Source of the DNA: JBKEAJ01 sp047974415
GTDB taxonomy: Bacteria; Bacteroidota; Bacteroidia; Bacteroidales; Prolixibacteraceae
Assembly: GCA_047974415.1 (NCBI GenBank)
Contig: JBKECH010000067.1
Coordinates: 1-19,735, forward strand
Direction of reading: 5' to 3'
Length of the DNA stretch: 19,735 bases
Shown: positions 15,142-19,735 of the stretch, one piece after another
Layout of the letters: each line of letters begins with the position of its first letter
How positions within the stretch are numbered: position 1 is the first letter of the stretch
Program-made: the position numbers and the translations under genes
The notes under the pieces: model-generated
Seen by the model: only the letters and a program-made list of their open reading frames with translations
Told to the model about the DNA's origin: nothing
Database searches by the model: none

Positions 15142-17034
15142 CTATCGGAGCAGATCTTTTACTTTATTGCTAATAGCTATGGCATCAAAGCCACACATGT
15201 TGTACAGCTCTTCTTGTGTGCCATGTTCTATAAACTTGTCTGGCACACCCATTATCTCAAGTTTTGTTGAATGATAGTTATTTTTCATGGCAAACTCTGC
15301 TACTGCACTTCCAAAGCCTCCCATGATAGTTCCGTCTTCGACTGTTATTACATTTTCAAAATTTTTAAACACTTCGTTTAGCGCGATTGTATCAATGGGT
15401 TTCACAAACCTAAAGTCGTAATGAGCAATGTAAATACCATTGTTTTCAAGCTCTTTTTGCACTTCTTTGACAAAAAGTCCGGGTTTCCCTACTGTGAGAA
15501 TTGCAATGTCCTTACCATCAGATAGTTTTCGTGCTCTGCCAATTTCTATTTCTTCAAAATCTTTCTGCCAATCGACTGTGTGCCCTGCCCCACGTGGGTA
15601 TCTTATAGATATTGCACCTAGTTCTTTTTTCTGCGCCGTGTACATCATGTTGCGCAGGTCTGCCTCATCCATTGGTGCAAATACAATCATGTTGGGGATA
15701 CTACGCATATATGCAAGGTCGAACACTCCGTGATGAGTGGCTCCGTCGCTTCCTACTAGTCCGCCTCTATCCAGACAAAAAACGACATTTAATTTTTGTA
15801 ATGCCACATCGTGTATGACTTGGTCGTAGGCACGCTGCATAAACGACGAATATATATTGCAAAATGGCAAAAATCCTTTTGTTGCCATGCCAGCGGCAAA
15901 GGTAACAGCGTGTGGCTCTGCAATGCCTACATCAAAAGTACGGTCAGGCATTTCTTCCATCATAAAAGTCATGGAGCAACCTGTTGGCATAGCAGGGGTT
16001 ATTCCTACAATTTTGTCGTTGTGGCGTGCCAATTCTAGCAAAGTCTTACCAAAAACCTCTTGAAACAGGGGAGCTCCTTTGCTGTTATCGCTATTCATAA
16101 GTCTGCCCGTTTCGACACAAAACTTACCAGGGGCATGGTAAACCGTTTGTTGGTTCTCGGCAAAACTATAGCCTTTACCTTTTTGCGTTATTACATGAAG
16201 TAGCTTTGCCCCATGTAGCTCGTTCAATGAACTAAGCACCTTTACTAGATGTTCAACATCATGTCCATATACGGGACCAAAGTATCGGAGGTTTAGTGCT
16301 TCGAAGAAGTTGCTCTGATGCAATATGCTGTTCTTAATAACGTTTGAAAGTTTCTGTGCAAAGACTCGTGTAGTCCTTCCTGGACCATTCATTTGAGACA
16401 GTCCGTTCCACACTTTTGATTTTAACCTATTGTACTTCCTTGATTTGGTAATTTTGAGAAGGTATTGGTTTAAAGAGCCAACGTTGTCGTCTATTGCCAT
16501 GTTGTTATCATTCAGAATGACAAGCACATCGTCGTCACGATGCATGTTATTCATGGCTTCGAATGCCATGCCTCCTGTCAAGGCACCATCGCCAATTACA
16601 GCTACCGATTTATTGCTTTCTCCTTTCAGCCTATTTGCTGTCGCCATTCCGAGGGCTGCCGAAATTGAGGTGCTAGCATGCCCTACTCCAAAAGCATCGT
16701 AAGGACTTTCTTCCATATTAGGGAAACCACTAAGGCCGTGCAACTTGCGATTGGTATGAAACTGTTCGCGACGCCCCGTAAGTATTTTATGGCAATATGC
16801 CTGATGACCCACATCCCAAATCAATTTATCATCGGGAGTATTTAAAACATAGTGCAATGCTACTGTAAGTTCAACAACCCCAAGGCTTGCGCCGAAGTGC
16901 CCCGGATTGCGCGATAGTTCGTCAATCAAGAAATCCCTTAACTCGCCACACACTTCCTCCAATTGAGAGACATCAAGTTTTTTGAGGTCCTCGGGCGAGT
17001 TTATATTTTTTATAAGTTTATATTCCTTACTCAT
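15142..17034 (-). CDS. dxs: 1-deoxy-D-xylulose-5-phosphate synthase
   Basis: Dxs condenses pyruvate and glyceraldehyde 3-phosphate with thiamine diphosphate, the first step of the MEP isoprenoid pathway and a source for thiamine and pyridoxal. The 630-residue length is normal. Visible motifs: GHFGASLGVVELTVALH (46-61), DVGHQAY (74-80), the thiamine diphosphate motif GDGALTGGMAFEAMNN (148-163) with NDNNMAI (175-181), then the pyrimidine-binding domain with GIAEPHAVTFAAG carrying the catalytic Glu and DRGGLVGSDGATHHGVFD. It begins about 115 bases after the 5'-nucleotidase stop; no clear TAnnTTTG box was seen in that gap. Confidence 0.96.
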   Translation of the reverse strand: MSKEYKLIKNINSPEDLKKLDVSQLEEVCGELRDFLIDELSRNPGHFGASLGVVELTVALHYVLNTPDDKLIWDVGHQAYCHKILTGRREQFHTNRKLHGLSGFPNMEESPYDAFGVGHASTSISAALGMATANRLKGESNKSVAVIGDGALTGGMAFEAMNNMHRDDDVLVILNDNNMAIDDNVGSLNQYLLKITKSRKYNRLKSKVWNGLSQMNGPGRTTRVFAQKLSNVIKNSILHQSNFFEALNLRYFGPVYGHDVEHLVKVLSSLNELHGAKLLHVITQKGKGYSFAENQQTVYHAPGKFCVETGRLMNSDNSKGAPLFQEVFGKTLLELARHNDKIVGITPAMPTGCSMTFMMEEMPDRTFDVGIAEPHAVTFAAGMATKGFLPFCNIYSSFMQRAYDQVIHDVALQKLNVVFCLDRGGLVGSDGATHHGVFDLAYMRSIPNMIVFAPMDEADLRNMMYTAQKKELGAISIRYPRGAGHTVDWQKDFEEIEIGRARKLSDGKDIAILTVGKPGLFVKEVQKELENNGIYIAHYDFRFVKPIDTIALNEVFKNFENVITVEDGTIMGGFGSAVAEFAMKNNYHSTKLEIMGVPDKFIEHGTQEELYNMCGFDAIAISNKVKDLLR

Positions 17035-17149
17035 TGTCTTGTTATGTTTACAACTGCTCTAACAAACGCTTATCCATTAAACATCGTATTAATAGGTGCT
17101 AATAAGAAAACATGATTCTTACTAATGCCCTGCAAGCCTTCTTTTTACC

Positions 17150-18595
17150 TTACTTCCATTCAAAGCGTTTACAATTCTCGTAGTGAATGGGAGTCATATC
17201 CAAAGACTTTATATACTCAACTATTATTTCTACTGTTTTCTTGCCTGTTTGTGTACATTTGTTTGGGAAGTGCGTTTTCAATACTTCATAAAGATAATCA
17301 TTTGTTGCTACTTTTATGGTCTTGTTGAGATTTACTCTTTCGCCACCTTCTGTATACAGCTCAACCTTGCCATGCTTTCTTGTGTAGTTTATACCCGACA
17401 CAAGTATCTCAGAATTATAAGATTGCATTATCGTCTTCAACTCCCTGTAGGTCATTTTGCATGTAACAGCCCCATTGCCAAAGGGGTCTAAGCGAAATAC
17501 ATCTTCCAGAGTTATATTGCCTTTGTTGATATATGCTCGTATGCCTCCAATATTCTGAAGAGCAACATCGCTATTTAACCCGTATCTTAGGGCATCGGTA
17601 TATAGGCATCCTACTTCATAGGGCTTGTTTATTTTGTCTTTGGCAAGGCCGATAACTTCCTGCAATGCAGGAGCTTGGTTTATCTCGGCAAGTCTTTTTT
17701 TTAATTTTTCATCCTGAGCATCTATATCTCTAAAATCGACCAGCTTATAACTTAGTTCTTGGATTTTTCTGTCTTTCACTTGCAGATCTATTCTTCCAAG
17801 ATGCCACAATTTTGAGCCTGCCTGAACGATTGGTGTGCCGTTGACATTCAGTGCCTTAGTGAGCTTAGTATGGCTATGTCCTCCAATGATAAGATCAAAG
17901 TCTGTATGTGCTTCTGCCAATTCTGAATCTTCGGAGACTCCAAAGTGCGATAGGTTAATAAGTAAATCGGCAGAGGTCTTATTTTTCAGCCCCTTAAACC
18001 ATGAATCAAAGCTCAATGGGTTCTTAAATTCAAAACCTTTCACTTTGCTAGGGTGTGTACTTGGAATAGGAGGATTCTTGCCTCCCCTTGTTTCCAAGGA
18101 GCTTACCAAGATTAGTTTGACTCCGTCTTTTTCTATTTCTGCATAAGGTTTTATATCGAATCTGCGAGGTTTCTTAATAATTGTACTACTAATCCAAGGG
18201 AATTTTGACTGCTCGATGCGAGACTGCAAAATATCGCTACCGTAATCAAATTCGTGGTTTCCAATTGCCATCGCATCAAAGCGACAAGCGTTCATAAGTT
18301 CTACTACCGACTGTCCAGGGTTTTCGTCCATATCTACAATAGGATTGCCCGAGAAAATATCACCTGCGCAAAATAAAAACACTGTTGTTCCCTTGTTCCT
18401 CTCCTGATCTACATACCATTTCAGCTTGGCAAAATTGTTTATATTTGCATGCACATCATTAACGTGGAATATTGTTATTTCTTGTGTTTCTGAAGTATCG
18501 GTATTTATATCGTTTGTGCTTTTTGTTCCTGTACATGTTGTAAGAAAAATTGTCGCCACAAAAAATACTATCAATCGAATAATTGCTCTGTCCAT
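17150..18595 (-). CDS. 5'-nucleotidase / metallophosphatase lipoprotein
   Basis: A 481-residue UshA-like enzyme with two domains. The N-terminal calcineurin-like domain carries the dinuclear metal ligands: D47-x-H49 in FHVNDVHANI, AGD (77-79), GNHEFDYG (112-119) and GGHSH in the second half. The C-terminal 5_nucleotid_C domain has QNIGGIRAYI, the substrate-binding pattern, and FRLDPFGN. The signal peptide ends in FLTTC with lipid attachment likely at C21, so it is probably a membrane-anchored lipoprotein facing the periplasm. It would dephosphorylate nucleotides to nucleosides for uptake; exact specificity is unknown. In Bacteroidales this enzyme is often encoded as two separate genes, while here both domains are in one chain. 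A well-spaced promoter lies just upstream. Confidence 0.88.
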   Translation of the reverse strand: MDRAIIRLIVFFVATIFLTTCTGTKSTNDINTDTSETQEITIFHVNDVHANINNFAKLKWYVDQERNKGTTVFLFCAGDIFSGNPIVDMDENPGQSVVELMNACRFDAMAIGNHEFDYGSDILQSRIEQSKFPWISSTIIKKPRRFDIKPYAEIEKDGVKLILVSSLETRGGKNPPIPSTHPSKVKGFEFKNPLSFDSWFKGLKNKTSADLLINLSHFGVSEDSELAEAHTDFDLIIGGHSHTKLTKALNVNGTPIVQAGSKLWHLGRIDLQVKDRKIQELSYKLVDFRDIDAQDEKLKKRLAEINQAPALQEVIGLAKDKINKPYEVGCLYTDALRYGLNSDVALQNIGGIRAYINKGNITLEDVFRLDPFGNGAVTCKMTYRELKTIMQSYNSEILVSGINYTRKHGKVELYTEGGERVNLNKTIKVATNDYLYEVLKTHFPNKCTQTGKKTVEIIVEYIKSLDMTPIHYENCKRFEWK

Positions 18596-18617
18596 ATCTT
18601 GATTATTTAATCATTCA

Positions 18618-18648
18618 CAAAAGTAAGCATTTAGCTTTTGAAATACAA
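18618..18648 (-). promoter_or_regulatory. Bacteroidota-type promoter for the 5'-nucleotidase gene
   Basis: On the minus strand a TTG (plus-strand CAA at 18646-18648) is followed after 20 bases by TACTTTTG (18618-18625), fitting the -33/-7 pattern TTG-N19-23-TAnnTTTG. The leader to the ATG at 18595 would be about 16 bases. This is the best-supported promoter in the window. Confidence 0.55.
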
Positions 18649-18668
18649 TCTTAAAACACATTGTAAGC

Positions 18669-19415
18669 ATGCAAATATTGTTATCCCCTGCTAAAATATT
18701 GGACTTAAAAAGTTCCTCTGCAAAAGGCAGTACCCCTAGTTTCAACAAAGAAGCGAACGAACTTGTACACGTTCTAAGAGAGAAAAATGTTAGCGAGCTT
18801 AAAAATATTCTAAAAGTTGCCACCGACAAAGCCTGCTGGGCAAAGATTCAATACGACAATTGGGGGGATAAAAATAGACCCACCTTCCGAGCCATTGACC
18901 TCTTTGCTGGCGTTGTGTTTAAAAACTTAGAATACAAAACATTAGATATCGTGCCTACCAAATACATAGATAATCATTTGTTTATTTTATCAGCCTTGTA
19001 CGGAGTTTTGAGAAGCACTGATGTCATACAACCATATAGAATAGAAATGAATCAGAACTTAGAATCACCTATTGTTGATAATTTATACGATTTTTGGAAA
19101 TCAAAAATAACAAATATAATCAGGGGTGACAAGAATTACGATGGACTAATATTCAACTTGGCGTCTCAGGAATATGCCTCTGTAATTGACTTTAAAAAGC
19201 TCGGCGCACATGTAATATCACCTCAGTTCAAGGAGACTCAGGGAGATAAATACAAAACCGTTGTGGTGTACACAAAACAGGCAAGAGGGAAATTTTGTCG
19301 CTTTCTTGCGGAAAATAACACTTCTAATCCCGAGCACATAAAAGCCTTTGACTACGACGGTTATCATTACAACAATGAACTATCGACCGAACTTGTTCCT
19401 GTTTATACAAGATAA
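18669..19415 (+). CDS. yaaA: Peroxide stress protein YaaA (DUF328)
   Basis: YaaA lowers intracellular free iron during hydrogen peroxide stress and so limits Fenton damage; it is cytosolic and reported to bind DNA. The 248-residue protein spans the whole DUF328/UPF0246 family. Landmarks: MQILLSPAKILD at the start, QYDNWGDKNRPTFRAIDLFAG near residue 60, LFILSALYGVLRSTDVIQPYR (about 108-128) and FDYDGYHYNNELS near the end. The first ATG gives the canonical family N-terminus. It diverges from the 5'-nucleotidase gene with 73 bases between the starts. No OxyR or PerR gene is present. Confidence 0.94.
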   Translation: MQILLSPAKILDLKSSSAKGSTPSFNKEANELVHVLREKNVSELKNILKVATDKACWAKIQYDNWGDKNRPTFRAIDLFAGVVFKNLEYKTLDIVPTKYIDNHLFILSALYGVLRSTDVIQPYRIEMNQNLESPIVDNLYDFWKSKITNIIRGDKNYDGLIFNLASQEYASVIDFKKLGAHVISPQFKETQGDKYKTVVVYTKQARGKFCRFLAENNTSNPEHIKAFDYDGYHYNNELSTELVPVYTR

Positions 19416-19518
19416 GCTAGTTCTGAAAAATAGCTCTCTAACGATAATTTGGGTTAAAGCTAACACTGCAAGACTAAACATAATTTGGCTCTATGTCGTT
19501 TGTAGTGGGTAGTTATTT

Positions 19519-19592
19519 TAGCTTTGCCGTAGGCAATTAATCTTACTAGCATGAAAATTTCCACGCATAGCTTCCCCATCGGGGATTAATCT
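19519..19592 (+). repeat. Paired hairpin repeat with compensatory stem changes
   Basis: Two 25-base copies, 19519-19543 and 19568-19592, share TAGCTT at the start and ATTAATCT at the end. Between these lie TTGCC-GTA-GGCAA in the first and TCCCC-ATC-GGGGA in the second. Two of the five stem pairs differ (T-A to C-G and G-C to C-G), yet pairing is kept in both. Confidence 0.65.
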
Positions 19593-19593
19593 G

Positions 19594-19723
19594 TTTAATT
19601 GTTGAAGGTTTAGGGTTGAATTGTTGAAGGTTGAATTGTTGGAAGTTTAGGATCTGCGCAGGGCGAACATTGTTAAAATTATTAATATTTTGAGGTCTGT
19701 GCAAGGTAAATAGGGTTAAAGTT
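19594..19723 (+). repeat. Simple and imperfect direct repeats near the window end
   Basis: Three close copies of AATTGTTGAAGGTT (the third with GGAAGTT) lie at 19597-19650. They are followed by two diverged ~30-base copies starting at 19651 (ATCTGCGCAGGGCGAA) and 19694 (GTCTGTGCAAGGTAAA), 43 bases apart. No gene is visible. Confidence 0.5.
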
Positions 19724-19735
19724 TTTGATTTGGAA

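Larger units (their letters stand above)
19487..19735 (+). mobile_element. ISL3-like transposon end (element may continue past the window)
   Basis: GGCTCTATGTCGTTTGTAGT followed by GGGTAG matches the left end of the MITE at 11375 at 25 of 26 positions. Similarity stops directly after. No right end is found before the window closes, so this is either the start of a longer element or a solo end. The 8 bases outside it are CATAATTT (19479-19486), the sequence to look for beyond the far end. The right boundary given is only the window edge. No reading frame of note occupies this stretch. Confidence 0.5.

Noticed and set aside
19519..19735. A CRISPR array in the repeat-rich tail
   Set aside because: Repeats are few, uneven in length and divergent, spacers are not unique sequences of constant size, and no cas gene is present.

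Overview
The window looks like chromosomal DNA of a Bacteroidota bacterium, most likely of the order Bacteroidales. The evidence is an AT-rich composition, a DUF5103 protein of the type IX secretion (T9SS) Plug family, an HsdR_N protein beside amn and holA, Bacteroidota-type promoter boxes (TAnnTTTG), little use of Shine-Dalgarno sites, and an anaerobe-type NfnAB pair. The species cannot be named from sequence alone. Fifteen complete protein genes are supported, plus one transposase C-terminus cut by the left edge. No rRNA, tRNA, CRISPR array or phage genes were seen.

Layout. Positions 1-423 hold the transposase tail and a degenerate intergenic repeat. From 424 to 2289 two minus-strand genes (T9SS Plug-like protein, HsdR_N nuclease-like protein) diverge from amn-holA (2375-4159, plus). 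From 8612 down to 4190 a minus-strand series runs nfnA, nfnB, DHOD-like protein, GNAT, LysE-type exporter. Then come pbpC (8959-11361, plus) and an acidic-amino-acid symporter (11654-13063, plus). A second minus-strand series runs from 18595 down to 13358: 5'-nucleotidase lipoprotein, dxs, an orphan histidine kinase, ruvC. yaaA (18669-19415, plus) diverges from it. The last 250 bases hold a transposon-like end and structured repeats.

Functions are mostly housekeeping: purine turnover (amn, 5'-nucleotidase), replication and recombination (holA, ruvC), isoprenoid precursors (dxs), peptidoglycan (pbpC), electron bifurcation (nfnAB), amino-acid transport (LysE, symporter) and iron/peroxide control (yaaA). 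I find no defence or biosynthetic island.

The unusual content is between genes. A 254-bp MITE-like element between pbpC and the symporter has ISL3-like terminal inverted repeats, a perfect 8-bp target duplication and an internal 43-bp tandem repeat. A near-identical transposon end follows yaaA, next to a pair of hairpins whose stems differ by compensatory changes. A degenerate 120-200 bp repeat family occurs three times, one copy carrying a 43-bp palindrome. A short hairpin repeat sits directly after two unrelated genes. None of these was compared with a database; all identifications come from reading the sequence.
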